From Planctomycetia bacterium (lineage in GTDB: Bacteria > Planctomycetota > Planctomycetia > Pirellulales > Thermoguttaceae): DNA of 58,473 bases. Shown here piece after piece: positions 9,793 to 18,820 of the stretch. The stretch lies in contig JAUNSJ010000022.1 in the NCBI GenBank assembly GCA_030539295.1, positions 1-58,473 of the forward strand. Direction: 5' to 3'. A program made the position numbers and the translations under genes. Positions within the stretch are counted from its first letter, which is position 1. Each line of letters begins with the position of its first letter. The notes below the pieces were generated by a model. The model saw only the letters and a program-made list of their open reading frames with translations, was not told where the DNA came from and ran no database searches.

Positions 9793-10833
9793 TCAATATC
9801 CTCCTATGTTCCGCTTCGATTCCGTGGCGAATTCTCGTGATTCGCTCAAGGCGTCGGTCAATTCTTCATAGTTCGGCACCTGTATGACGTCCAGATCCCA
9901 AGTTGCTGGTGGACTGACTTCCGCGGTCGAAACCATTCCGGTTCGCGGATTGACCGTAACCCAAAAGCAGGTCCCATCGGCGAAATTCGGAATTTCATCC
10001 TCTTCCAGACTTCGCCAAATATCGCTGGAAAAGGCGGGAACACGTTCCCAACGACCGATCATTAGGTAGATTGTGTGCGAGGGAATCTTGGATGTGCCAC
10101 TTCCATAAACAACGCTGTCAACTTCACCGCTGGGCGAAAACATGATGGTCATATTATTATTCCCATACAACCCGTCAATATCGCCCGAATAGGTCAGGTC
10201 GACGACCGTACCCCGCGGCAGACCCACCGGCGCGGTCATGGTCGACCGGGGCGCACACAAGACTTTGAACGGAACTCCTTCTGTTATCTCGGGAACTCGC
10301 ACGCCAGCCAAGTCGTCGGCATTGACCTCGTCTGTGGCGTCATCCAAATTAAAATACGGACCCATACAATTAAATTGAATCTTCTGTTTGTCAAGAACAG
10401 TATTCCAATAGGCGTCGTTACAGGTAATCGTGCCAGATGTCCCGCCCGGGCCAGGCGAGACGGTAACCGTTGCGTCTTCCGTGAGTCCGGAATAGACGGG
10501 GGGAACTTCCACCTGACGCAGAACGAGACAGGCGGCGTAATCGACATTAAGTGTTCCGTCTGTGACAACATTGGTTCTGTTGATCGTATGGACACCCGTA
10601 CTACCGTCCCAAACGTCGAACTTAACGCCACAGGGGCGGCCGGTGAGGATAGCGCGGCTTCGGGCACGGTTCAGGTAGGTACTGACCACGCTGGCCGCGT
10701 TGCTCGTTGCTTGCGATTCCAGCATGGGCTTGAGCAGCGGGACACTGACCACCATAAGGAGCAGCATGATCGTCGCGACGATCAGAAGCTCGATCAGCGT
10801 CACTCCCCGTCGATTGGTTTCTTGTCCTCTCAT
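9793..10833 (-). CDS. Prepilin-type pseudopilin (GspH/FimT-like)
   Basis: A 346-residue protein with the signal RRG|VTLIELLIVATIMLLL, carrying Glu5 and a hydrophobic N-terminal helix, and beta-rich sequence after it (repeated Val/Thr/Asp stretches), as in GspH/FimT-type pilins. I chose the ATG at 10833 because AGGACAGG lies at suitable spacing; the ATG at 10860 lacks a ribosome-binding site and would lengthen the leader. One base separates its stop from the start of the next gene. It is probably a minor pseudopilin. Usual GspH proteins are under 200 residues, so this one carries a large extra domain of unknown function. Confidence 0.72.
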   Translation of the reverse strand: MRGQETNRRGVTLIELLIVATIMLLLMVVSVPLLKPMLESQATSNAASVVSTYLNRARSRAILTGRPCGVKFDVWDGSTGVHTINRTNVVTDGTLNVDYAACLVLRQVEVPPVYSGLTEDATVTVSPGPGGTSGTITCNDAYWNTVLDKQKIQFNCMGPYFNLDDATDEVNADDLAGVRVPEITEGVPFKVLCAPRSTMTAPVGLPRGTVVDLTYSGDIDGLYGNNNMTIMFSPSGEVDSVVYGSGTSKIPSHTIYLMIGRWERVPAFSSDIWRSLEEDEIPNFADGTCFWVTVNPRTGMVSTAEVSPPATWDLDVIQVPNYEELTDALSESREFATESKRNIGGY

Positions 10834-10895
10834 GGCTTTACCTGTCCTTATATCTTCCATTCAGTGTGATTGTCTTTCGCTTGTTTTTATCACAA

Positions 10896-11816
10896 TCAGT
10901 CGGCTTCCGCCTCTAATATGCTCCCCTTCGACAGGAAGTTCGTTACGTTGTCCATGTCGGTCGGCTTGAGATTTTTTTGCGTTTGGGCATTACGAATTAT
11001 ACTGTTATCCGTGTCGCCAAAAATACCATCCACGCCGGGGTGGACAATCTGGAATCGGTCCTGTTCGTACCACGTGCCTGCTGCTGTGCCTTTGGCATAG
11101 GGGACCGCATAACCCAAGCTGTCGCCAGTCATGTCACGACATTTTACTTTTGCAAGATTTGCCGGGTCCGCATAACGTCCCACACAATTCGCACCATACT
11201 CCAAGTCCGTTGCCTTGAAATAGAGTAAGGGGAGAATACCGCGAGGGCAATAAGCAACGATACCGTCCGAATTCGTGTGAATCTTATCCGGGTCGAAATC
11301 GTACATGGGCTCTTCCCGCTGACCTGTAGCGGTTGCCGTGAGGGGGTCTTTCGGATTAAGATAGAAACCGGCAGGGCGGCCTTCGGCGTTCGGAAGCCCG
11401 CCGAGCCAGAAGACCAGAGCACTGACATATTTCGCGTTGCAACGATAATAGGCGGATTCCGATCCGGAATATCCGCCAAAGCCCGTCACTCCACAATTGC
11501 TAATTTCGGTACAAAAGTTTACAAAATCCGTTTCGCTTGTTCCCCAAGTACTTCGAGGCCAACGTTTTTTAACATGCCGCATAACGGCCTGACCGTCGCT
11601 GAAGTCGGGCGGATATTCTCCGTATTTTGCCTTATAGGCGTCGAGTGCCATGGAGAGCTGCTGGATTTCGGCGGCGGCGACGCTGGCTTCCACGGAGTTC
11701 TTGGCGCCCCGAAAGACGACGACGGATATTCCGGATAATAGAGCGATGATCATAATCACCACTAAAAGCTCCACTAACGTGAAACCGGCCCGCTTCGTTT
11801 TTTGTTCGTTTCGCAT
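10896..11816 (-). CDS. Prepilin-type pseudopilin (GspG-like)
   Basis: A 306-residue protein with the canonical cleavage/methylation site RAG|FTLVELLVVIMIIALL, including Glu5. The segment after the helix (residues 45-70) contains ALDAYKAKYGEYPPDFSDG, the YPP motif typical of GspG-type major pseudopilins. It is longer than a usual GspG (about 140 residues), with extra sequence at 80-260. The ribosome-binding site GAGGAATAAGAG precedes the ATG. It shares this architecture with the prepilin at 13159-14043, so the two are probable paralogues. Confidence 0.78.
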   Translation of the reverse strand: MRNEQKTKRAGFTLVELLVVIMIIALLSGISVVVFRGAKNSVEASVAAAEIQQLSMALDAYKAKYGEYPPDFSDGQAVMRHVKKRWPRSTWGTSETDFVNFCTEISNCGVTGFGGYSGSESAYYRCNAKYVSALVFWLGGLPNAEGRPAGFYLNPKDPLTATATGQREEPMYDFDPDKIHTNSDGIVAYCPRGILPLLYFKATDLEYGANCVGRYADPANLAKVKCRDMTGDSLGYAVPYAKGTAAGTWYEQDRFQIVHPGVDGIFGDTDNSIIRNAQTQKNLKPTDMDNVTNFLSKGSILEAEAD

Positions 11817-11915
11817 CTCTTATTCCTCACTCGAATTCTTTCGTTAATTCTTTTTATTCGTTCCGCTCACGACCAACGTTCGTCTGCCGTAAACGGGGTC
11901 TTCTCACGTTACCTA

Positions 11916-13007
11916 TCACCGCACAACCCTGTGACTGTGAATGTTGTCCTTGCTCTGTTCGGGATCATCGACAGCACCACATGCGGTATTGAGCTGGAAA
12001 GGATAAACGAAGTTTTGTGTGTAGGCACTCCAGCTTGCGGCGCCGCCAAACCCGCCGAGGCCTATTTGCCCCGAATCCAAACCCGACAAACCGTCCGGAC
12101 CACTGGAGACTATAATCGGAATCGTCAGGAAAGCATTTGTATCCATATCGAGCGGGTCCAACGGGTCGGTTCCGTTACCATCTTGACGATCGGTCTCTGG
12201 CAAACCGACCGGCTGTCGAAACCAATGAATCGGGTTGCCCCAGCCGTCGAGAAATTCCGGTAAACCATTATCGTTCGTGTCGCCAATTTCCCGTTCACTA
12301 AAAATCGACCGGGCATCCGTGTCGCCATTCATGACGACCAGATAGAGAAGCTCCGCATTGAACGTTGCCTGTTGGCCAATGTCCCATGTGGCGATTCTGG
12401 ATAACGCCGCGAAATCAGACAGTCGATAGCTCGTTGCGCTGGAGCTATCCCTGATTGTTCCCGTTGCGTCATACAGTGCATCACGATAAATTTCGTTCAA
12501 AGCCGAAGGACTGCGGTCGCTATCCATTCCGCCATCCGGAGTAATGGGTCCCCAGATCTCTGCGGCCCAGCAAGGCATGTCCATGCGAACCGTATCGCGA
12601 ATCACGTGGAGCCGGATGAGCGGGGGATAATACGCGCGATTTATGGCAGGGTCATTCGTTATATTGTTTGAGCCACTGACCCTGTCACCATCTTTCCAAA
12701 CTTGCGGCAGGGTGTGAAAATTTAAGCTCGCGCCCTGCGTATACCACCAATCACTGCCTGCCGCGTTGTAACCAATTGCGTTCAAGTAGGGGGTAAGGTC
12801 GACTTTTCGGTACTGATATTTTTCGTACATGGCGGTTATGACGCCGTCGATACGAGCGACGGTCATTTCCGTTTTGGAGCGTTTGGCCATTTCCAGAGCA
12901 CTACGCGAGACAACGACGGTCATGGCACCGAGCATGGCTATGATCATAATGACCAGCATAAGCTCGACCAGCGTAAATGCCTGTCTTGTTTTCGCTCGTT
13001 GTCTCAT
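11916..13007 (-). CDS. Prepilin-type pseudopilin
   Basis: A 363-residue protein with prepilin signal RQA|FTLVELMLVIMIIAML (Glu5 present; Ala instead of Gly at -1, which prepilin peptidases sometimes tolerate). The start at 13007 is chosen because GTGAGGACAATC precedes the ATG; the upstream ATG at 13034 has no such site. After the helix comes a long amphipathic segment ending in a Lys/Thr-rich helix, then an undefined C-terminal domain containing DTNDNGLPEFLDGWGNPI, a GspG-like loop around a conserved Trp-Gly-Asn-Pro. It lies in a string of five prepilin genes with short gaps, so it is probably another minor or major subunit. Confidence 0.74.
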   Translation of the reverse strand: MRQRAKTRQAFTLVELMLVIMIIAMLGAMTVVVSRSALEMAKRSKTEMTVARIDGVITAMYEKYQYRKVDLTPYLNAIGYNAAGSDWWYTQGASLNFHTLPQVWKDGDRVSGSNNITNDPAINRAYYPPLIRLHVIRDTVRMDMPCWAAEIWGPITPDGGMDSDRSPSALNEIYRDALYDATGTIRDSSSATSYRLSDFAALSRIATWDIGQQATFNAELLYLVVMNGDTDARSIFSEREIGDTNDNGLPEFLDGWGNPIHWFRQPVGLPETDRQDGNGTDPLDPLDMDTNAFLTIPIIVSSGPDGLSGLDSGQIGLGGFGGAASWSAYTQNFVYPFQLNTACGAVDDPEQSKDNIHSHRVVR

Positions 13008-13158
13008 GATTGTCCTCACGTTTATTCTTTTCACGTTTATTCTGTTCTTGTCTCCACTTGTTGCCGGCTTTGTTTCGCCGGAACAAGTCGCTCACTTAAA
13101 TTCTATTCAATAAATGGTATCCACCACGTTCATTGTTCTTTACCACATCATCAAGGCC

Positions 13159-14043
13159 CTACTGCTCACTTCCCAAGGTACTCCCTTCACTGAAGTTTAC
13201 AATGTTATCGAGGTCGGCCGGTGTGCAGGTTGCTATGTCTCGCGGCGTGGCGGAAGTACTGAACAGGCCGTCTTCTCCCATATGGATCAACTGGTAACTA
13301 GTGGGGTTAATCCACTTCCCATTTTTCATATAAGGGGCAACAGTTCCCCAAGACTCCGTCCAAGGGTCGCCCCAAGTACCCGTATCGTACGATTTATTAT
13401 CGTAGCCAGTATTTTTCTCCGCCCTGAAGTAGAAAATAGGTTTATCTTTGAATACAAAATAATAACCATCTTCAACCTCCCCCCGGGAAGGATCGTCGCT
13501 GGTCGCATTTCCACTGTTCGCATTGTCTCTGAATTCGTCGTCGTAAGCAGGTGTAATGAAGGGGGCTTCCCGCGGAATAACCGGGTCGCCATTATCATGA
13601 GTAGATTCGTCAACATTAAACCCGTTGCCAACCAATAAGTCATTCTTAACGTCAAGCGGAAAGCCAAGTCCCTTGGGTCCGCAGAGCCAGAAGAACAGAG
13701 CCCGCGCCGGGTCAGAGTAGTGATTTTGTGGATCATTATCAATGATAGACGTTACAGTACTGACCTCGGCAGGAGTTAATTCCGGCCACCGCTTGAGCAC
13801 ATGGCGTTTGACGGCATCGGAATCCGTATTATCCGGCGGGTATTCGCCGTATTTGATTTTATACTGTTCGAGTGCGGAGACGATACCGTCCATTTGGTTT
13901 TTGGCGGTGACGCCGCGAAAGGTCATTAAGGTACTGCGATAGGCGACGATGGAAATGCCGGCGAGCAGAGCGATAATAATGATGACGGTCATCATCTCAA
14001 TGAGCGTAAAGCCGTATCGTCTTGTTGCGCTATAGTCTCGCAT
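13159..14043 (-). CDS. Prepilin-type pseudopilin (GspG-like)
   Basis: A 294-residue protein with the class III signal RYG|FTLIEMMTVIIIIALL (Glu5 present). Downstream is ALEQYKIKYGEYPPDNTDS, matching the YGEYPP motif of the paralogue at 10896-11816, and both end with a similar block around DNIVNFSEGS / DNVTNFLSKGS. The start at 14043 has a strong GGGGGAGG nine bases upstream; starting at 14097 would give an unusually long leader. It is the first prepilin after the GspF-like gene and a candidate major subunit. Confidence 0.76.
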   Translation of the reverse strand: MRDYSATRRYGFTLIEMMTVIIIIALLAGISIVAYRSTLMTFRGVTAKNQMDGIVSALEQYKIKYGEYPPDNTDSDAVKRHVLKRWPELTPAEVSTVTSIIDNDPQNHYSDPARALFFWLCGPKGLGFPLDVKNDLLVGNGFNVDESTHDNGDPVIPREAPFITPAYDDEFRDNANSGNATSDDPSRGEVEDGYYFVFKDKPIFYFRAEKNTGYDNKSYDTGTWGDPWTESWGTVAPYMKNGKWINPTSYQLIHMGEDGLFSTSATPRDIATCTPADLDNIVNFSEGSTLGSEQ

Positions 14044-14227
14044 CGTTTTATCCTCCCCCAATGGATTTTGTTGTGCGCCTCTTGAGAAGCGAGTCACAAA
14101 ATCGCGTTTGGGACACTCAATTGTTTAATTTTAACTTAATAACCCAAGGTTTTTGTCTCTTTTTCGGTCACTCTCAACGTTAAGAGAGTATCCGAATAAA
14201 TATATGCAAAAACCATGCCAATAGGAA

Positions 14228-15556
14228 TTATTTACTCAAGCTCTCGATCAGTTTAATCATCGGGAGGAATAAGGCGATCACAATACCGCCGACCATAACG
14301 CCGAGGAATATAATGAGCAACGGCTCAATCATACTCATAAGCTGTTCCGTGTAAACCGAAACCTCATCGTCAAATACGTCAGCAACCTTATAGAGCATGC
14401 GGTCGAGTTCACCGGTCTCTTCACCTACGTCGACCATATTGACGACAATATCGCTCATAATCTTCTGATTCAATTTCATCATGTACATCAGGCAACCAAT
14501 AGGTCCGAGTAAGAAACAGAAGAAATAGAAGAGACACGCCGGATGAAACGCCGGTTTCGAAAACGTTTTCATCGGATTGGCGATCGTATCACCGTCTCGA
14601 ATGGCTTCGAGAATCTGCTGATACATCTTCTCGAATACACCATTATTGGCCGTCTCTTTCGTAATGTGAATCGCTTCGAGAATCGGCACACCGCTCTGTA
14701 CCAGCGTGCCCAGCGTTCGCGTGGTACGGGCAACGACGGTTTTTTCAAACAAGGGACCAAAAATTGGCAACCGTAGCAAAAATAAGTGCCAGCCGAACCG
14801 CATATACTCAAAGCTCGTCGTCGTCCGAATGAACAGCCAGACGGAGAACGGAATGACCGGGATGAGGTACCAGTATTCGACAATCAAGTTCGACAGGAAC
14901 ATGAGCCACTGGGTCATCATAGGCAGTTCCGTATCGAAGTCGGCGAAAATTTCCTGAAACTTCGGAATGATAAAGACCATAATAAAGGCCAAAATACCAC
15001 AGGCAAAGAAGACGACGCAGATCGGGTAGGTCATGGCCGACTTAATTTTGGCCTTTAACTGCTCGGCTCGTTCGAGGAATTCGGCCAGACGCTGAAGAAT
15101 CGTCTCCAGGGCACCACCGGCCTCGCCGGCCTTGATCATATTGACGTAGAGACGGTTAAAGGCCTTGGGCGACTTGGACAACGCCTCCGACAGACTCGAA
15201 CCGCTTTCAATCTCCTGACAGACGTCGATCAGGCAGTTACGCAGGGCTCCGGGAGGGGCCTGAGTCATGAGAATATTCAGACTGCGCAAAATGGGAAGGC
15301 CTGCATCCTGCAAGATGGAGAGGTTCCGGGTAAAGTCGCGCAGGATTTTCGGCTTAACCTTGCCAAAGGAAAACGTCTTGCCTGAGGCGTTCTTCTTCGA
15401 GGCGGAGGCCGTGCGGTCCTTGTGCAGGACAATCCGTGTAACGTGATAGCCCTGCGACCGCAGTGTCGCGTTTACTTCCTCTTCTGTCGCCGCATCAACA
15501 ATATCGGTAATCCCGTTACCGGAAGCGTCGACCGCTTCAAATTTAAATTTTGGCAT
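14228..15556 (-). CDS. PilC/GspF-type inner-membrane platform protein
   Basis: A 442-residue protein of the usual length for the PilC/GspF family. It has an N-terminal cytoplasmic extension with the typical opening PKFKFEAVDASGN, two repeated T2SSF domains (about 90-215 and 290-420) with the conserved motif FYxMIxAGEAGG seen as YVNMIKAGEAGGALE, and hydrophobic segments near 190-215, 240-260, 335-355 and 405-435. It sits in the inner membrane and couples the PilB/PilT ATPases to pilin assembly. It lies between the ATPase gene at 15665 and the prepilins, in the same direction, with AAGAGAAT before the ATG. Confidence 0.93.
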   Translation of the reverse strand: MPKFKFEAVDASGNGITDIVDAATEEEVNATLRSQGYHVTRIVLHKDRTASASKKNASGKTFSFGKVKPKILRDFTRNLSILQDAGLPILRSLNILMTQAPPGALRNCLIDVCQEIESGSSLSEALSKSPKAFNRLYVNMIKAGEAGGALETILQRLAEFLERAEQLKAKIKSAMTYPICVVFFACGILAFIMVFIIPKFQEIFADFDTELPMMTQWLMFLSNLIVEYWYLIPVIPFSVWLFIRTTTSFEYMRFGWHLFLLRLPIFGPLFEKTVVARTTRTLGTLVQSGVPILEAIHITKETANNGVFEKMYQQILEAIRDGDTIANPMKTFSKPAFHPACLFYFFCFLLGPIGCLMYMMKLNQKIMSDIVVNMVDVGEETGELDRMLYKVADVFDDEVSVYTEQLMSMIEPLLIIFLGVMVGGIVIALFLPMIKLIESLSK

Positions 15557-15664
15557 ATTCTCTTGGCCCTCAATTTTTGCAATTGTTGCTCAGTAGTGTG
15601 TTCTTTTTGTCGCCTGGTAAATTATCATAAAGTCATTAAGGAAATCATCTTATACGGAGTAAGA

Positions 15665-17383
15665 TCAGGTTTCCAGTACGGTTTCGCGTACCACTTCGTC
15701 CACGGTGGTGACGCCTTCATAAACCTTTGCCATACCGGCATCACGTAACGGGACCATACCGTTGCGCTGGGCCGCCTTGCGTAGATCCCCGGCCGACGCC
15801 TGATGGATAATCATCTCACGCAGTTCGTCGTTGACCAGGAGAAACTCATGAATCGCGGTTCGGCCTTTATATCCGGTATTGTTACAGGCAACGCAGCCGG
15901 CCCCTTGATAAAACGATTTCCCTTCGATATCGCGTGGTGACAACTCCAGCTCGGCCAACTGCTCCTCTGTTGGATGGTAAACGGTGCGGCATTCGGGACA
16001 AATCCGTCGCACAAGTCGTTGCGCCAGAATCGCTTGCAAGGTCGCGGTAATAAGGAATTCGGGAATGCCCATATCACGAAGACGGGTAATCGTGCTCGGA
16101 GCGTCGTTCGTGTGCAAGGTACTAAAGACCAAGTGACCGGTGAGGGACGCCTGAACCGCGATTTCGGCCGTTTCCCGGTCACGAATCTCGCCGACGAGAA
16201 TCTTGTCCGGGTCCTGTCGCAAAATGGAGCGGAGGCACTGGGCAAACGTATTACCGATTTCCGCGTCGATGGGCATTTGAATAATCCCGTCGATGTCGTA
16301 TTCCACCGGGTCTTCCGTGGTCATGAGCTTGTCTTCGATCGTGTTCAGCTCACTCAAGGCGGCGTACAGCGTTGTCGTCTTGCCGGAGCCGGTAGGACCG
16401 GTAACCAGGACAATCCCGTTCGGCTTCTGAATAACCTCGCGGAATTGGGACATTAAATCTTCGGACATGCCGACGTTATTTAAATCGAGTGAAATGACCG
16501 ACTTGTCCAAAATACGACAGACGACGCTTTCGCCGAACATGGTTGGCAGGACACTGACACGAAAGTCGACCGGATGCCCCGCGACCATGAGCCGAATACG
16601 ACCGTCCTGGGGCAGTCGCTTTTCGGCAATGTCCAAATTGGCCAGAACCTTAATACGAGTCGTAATGGCCGAGGCCAAATGTCGCGGCGGGGGGACCATT
16701 TCGTACAGCGTGCCGTCGGCCTTAATGCGGATTTTGAATTCATCTTCAAAAGGTTCGAAATGAATATCGCTGGCATGGTCTTTAATCCCGAGCAGGAAGA
16801 CCATGTTCAGGAGCTTGCGGACAGGAGCACTTTCACTCAGGGCTTCCGTACTGGCCAGGTCGAGGTCGCCCTGTTCCGCGGCCATGGCCTGACTCAGGAG
16901 GTCTTTATCGTCCTCCATGGAGGAAATAATCGATTCAACGCTTTCGCCCTGGTCCGTCGCGTAGTAGCGCTCAAGAGCGGCTTCAATTTCGTGTGGCGTT
17001 GCAACGACCGCGCGAATCTGATAGCCCAGGAAGTTCCGCAATTCGTCCAAAACGGAGATGTTTTGCGGCTCACTCATGGCGATCGTTAGAACGTCATTGC
17101 GAAAACTCAACGGAATGACACGATACAACTGGGCCATAGGCTCCGTTAAGTGCGAAAGGACGTCGGGAGGTATCGTTAAGTCGGAGATGGCAACCACCTG
17201 AAGACCCAACTGCTCCGCCAGCGCTTGTGCGAGCTGCTCCTCTGTGATCATGTTCATACTGATGGCGATCTGGCCCAGCAGTTCACCACCGCGCTGCAAC
17301 TGTTCCTCGATCAATAATTCCAGTTGTTCTTCGTCGACGTAACCTAAATCAACCAGAACCTGACCTATTCTGCGTGCTGCCAT
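15665..17383 (-). CDS. PilB/GspE-type assembly ATPase (copy 1)
   Basis: A 572-residue hexameric ATPase that powers pilus or pseudopilus assembly. N-terminal MshEN-like domain (1-150), then the secretion ATPase core: Walker A GPTGSGKTTTLY at about 335, Asp box, Walker B with LVGEIRDRET, and His box with GHLVFSTLHTNDAPSTITRL. A zinc-binding tetracysteine (CPEC ... CVAC) follows the core, as in PilB and GspE. It is about 45% alike by eye to the second copy at 18821, so the two are paralogues that may serve different substrates. A promoter is visible at 17519-17546. Confidence 0.93.
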   Translation of the reverse strand: MAARRIGQVLVDLGYVDEEQLELLIEEQLQRGGELLGQIAISMNMITEEQLAQALAEQLGLQVVAISDLTIPPDVLSHLTEPMAQLYRVIPLSFRNDVLTIAMSEPQNISVLDELRNFLGYQIRAVVATPHEIEAALERYYATDQGESVESIISSMEDDKDLLSQAMAAEQGDLDLASTEALSESAPVRKLLNMVFLLGIKDHASDIHFEPFEDEFKIRIKADGTLYEMVPPPRHLASAITTRIKVLANLDIAEKRLPQDGRIRLMVAGHPVDFRVSVLPTMFGESVVCRILDKSVISLDLNNVGMSEDLMSQFREVIQKPNGIVLVTGPTGSGKTTTLYAALSELNTIEDKLMTTEDPVEYDIDGIIQMPIDAEIGNTFAQCLRSILRQDPDKILVGEIRDRETAEIAVQASLTGHLVFSTLHTNDAPSTITRLRDMGIPEFLITATLQAILAQRLVRRICPECRTVYHPTEEQLAELELSPRDIEGKSFYQGAGCVACNNTGYKGRTAIHEFLLVNDELREMIIHQASAGDLRKAAQRNGMVPLRDAGMAKVYEGVTTVDEVVRETVLET

Positions 17384-17518
17384 TTTTTAATTCCACTCCC
17401 GCGTTGCTTTTACACAAAAGACGTAACGACAATATTTTCGCACTATGACCGAAAAAAGGCACGTCCCCGGCATAACTCATTAAAGGTGCCGGACCTCAAT
17501 CCGCCCAGCCGCTATTCT

Positions 17519-17546
17519 ATTATAATACAATAGGGCAAGTTCGCAA
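17519..17546 (-). promoter_or_regulatory. Sigma70-type promoter for the PilB copy 1 gene
   Basis: On the minus strand TTGCGA (17546-17541) is separated by 16 bp from a consensus TATAAT (17524-17519). The 285-bp gap after pilT contains this promoter and, in the resulting leader, a small inverted repeat CCGGCA/TGCCGG (17467-17472 and 17487-17492). It suggests the assembly genes are transcribed separately from pilT. Confidence 0.6.
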
Positions 17547-17668
17547 AGAGGTCACAAAAGAAAAAAACAATCAAACGGCCGTCCTACCAGCCCGGATTTT
17601 GGCTTTTTGACTCGTACCGGCGTCGTCTGGCGTCGTGGGAGAGCCTCAAATCGGGGCAGGGCAGTCGG

Positions 17669-18793
17669 TTATGACTTTTTCTTCTCCTTCTCCTCCTCTT
17701 CTTCGTCGTTATCCGGAGCCAGGCCCGCCTCATACCGCCGAATTTTTTCGTCGAGCATTTCGGGCATGTTCGCCTTGATTAACGCGTCTTCCTTGACTAT
17801 AACCCGATCCTTCCAGAGCCGGAACAGATGGTCGTCGAGCAACTGCATGCCGAGCTTGTGCCCCGTCTGGATGGACGAGTTGATACGGAACGTTTTGTTT
17901 TCACGAATCAGGTTCGCGATAGCAGGGGTAACAACGAGCATTTCATAAGCGGCGACACGACCTCCTTGAATACGCGGCAGGAGCTGCTGCGACAGAATAC
18001 CGAGAATGGACGTTGATAACTGGGTCCGAATCTGGTCCTGTTGCGTTGTGGGAAAGACGTCGATAATACGGTTAACGGTACCTTGGGCCCCGGTCGTGTG
18101 CAAGGTACCAAAGACGACGTGGCCCGTTTCGGCCGCCGTAATAGCGGCTTCAATGGTCTCAAGGTCTCGCATTTCACCGACGAGGATGACGTCGGGGTCC
18201 TGTCGCAAGGCGGCGCGAATCGCGTCGGCAAAGGACATGACGTCGACCCCGACTTCTCGCTGGTTAATCGTGGACTTCTTGTGGTAATGATAAAATTCGA
18301 TTGGGTCTTCAATCGTAATTATATGGTGGTCCACGTTTTGGTTCAACCAGTCGATACAAGCGGCGAGGGTCGTGGATTTACCGGACCCGGTCGGGCCCGT
18401 TACGAGAATGAGGCCTCGCGGACGCTGAATGAGTTCGGTCATGACCGGGGGCGTCTGTAAGTCCTCCATGGACAAGAGTTTATTCGGAATCTGTCGCAAG
18501 ACGAGTCCCGTATTTCCCTTCTGTTTAAAGATGGAAACACGAAAACGTGCCTTGTCGCCAAAAGCGAACCCGAAGTCGGAGCCGCCTCGCTCCTGTAGCT
18601 CCTGCTGACATCGGCCGGGCGTTATACTCTTCATGAGCGAAACGGTGTCCGCCGGTTCGAGTACCTTCGTTTCAAGTCGGACCAGTCGTCCATGCAACCG
18701 TAAAACCGGGGGCTGTCCCACGGCCAGGTGAAGGTCGCTCGCGCCTCGCACGACAACCGTCTCCAAAAGTTTATCAATTAAAATCGTTCCCAT
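17669..18793 (-). CDS. pilT: PilT-type pilus retraction ATPase
   Basis: A 374-residue cytoplasmic ATPase of PilT length. It starts with the PilT-like DLHLAVGQPPVLRLHG segment (PAS-like N-terminal domain), followed by Walker A GPTGSGKSTTLA, an Asp box (ITIEDPIEF), Walker B LVGEMRDLET and the PilT-specific AIRNLIRE-like helix, here PAIANLIRENKT. The C-terminus is a charged Glu/Lys tail (last about 12 residues) that is unusual. PilT depolymerises type IV pili, so its presence argues for a retractile pilus and not only a type II secretion system. It lies 27 bp after the PilB copy 2 gene and probably shares its transcript. Confidence 0.92.
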   Translation of the reverse strand: MGTILIDKLLETVVVRGASDLHLAVGQPPVLRLHGRLVRLETKVLEPADTVSLMKSITPGRCQQELQERGGSDFGFAFGDKARFRVSIFKQKGNTGLVLRQIPNKLLSMEDLQTPPVMTELIQRPRGLILVTGPTGSGKSTTLAACIDWLNQNVDHHIITIEDPIEFYHYHKKSTINQREVGVDVMSFADAIRAALRQDPDVILVGEMRDLETIEAAITAAETGHVVFGTLHTTGAQGTVNRIIDVFPTTQQDQIRTQLSTSILGILSQQLLPRIQGGRVAAYEMLVVTPAIANLIRENKTFRINSSIQTGHKLGMQLLDDHLFRLWKDRVIVKEDALIKANMPEMLDEKIRRYEAGLAPDNDEEEEEKEKKKS

Positions 18794-18820
18794 ACTTCTC
18801 TTGCCTTCTCAAAAAGTGAT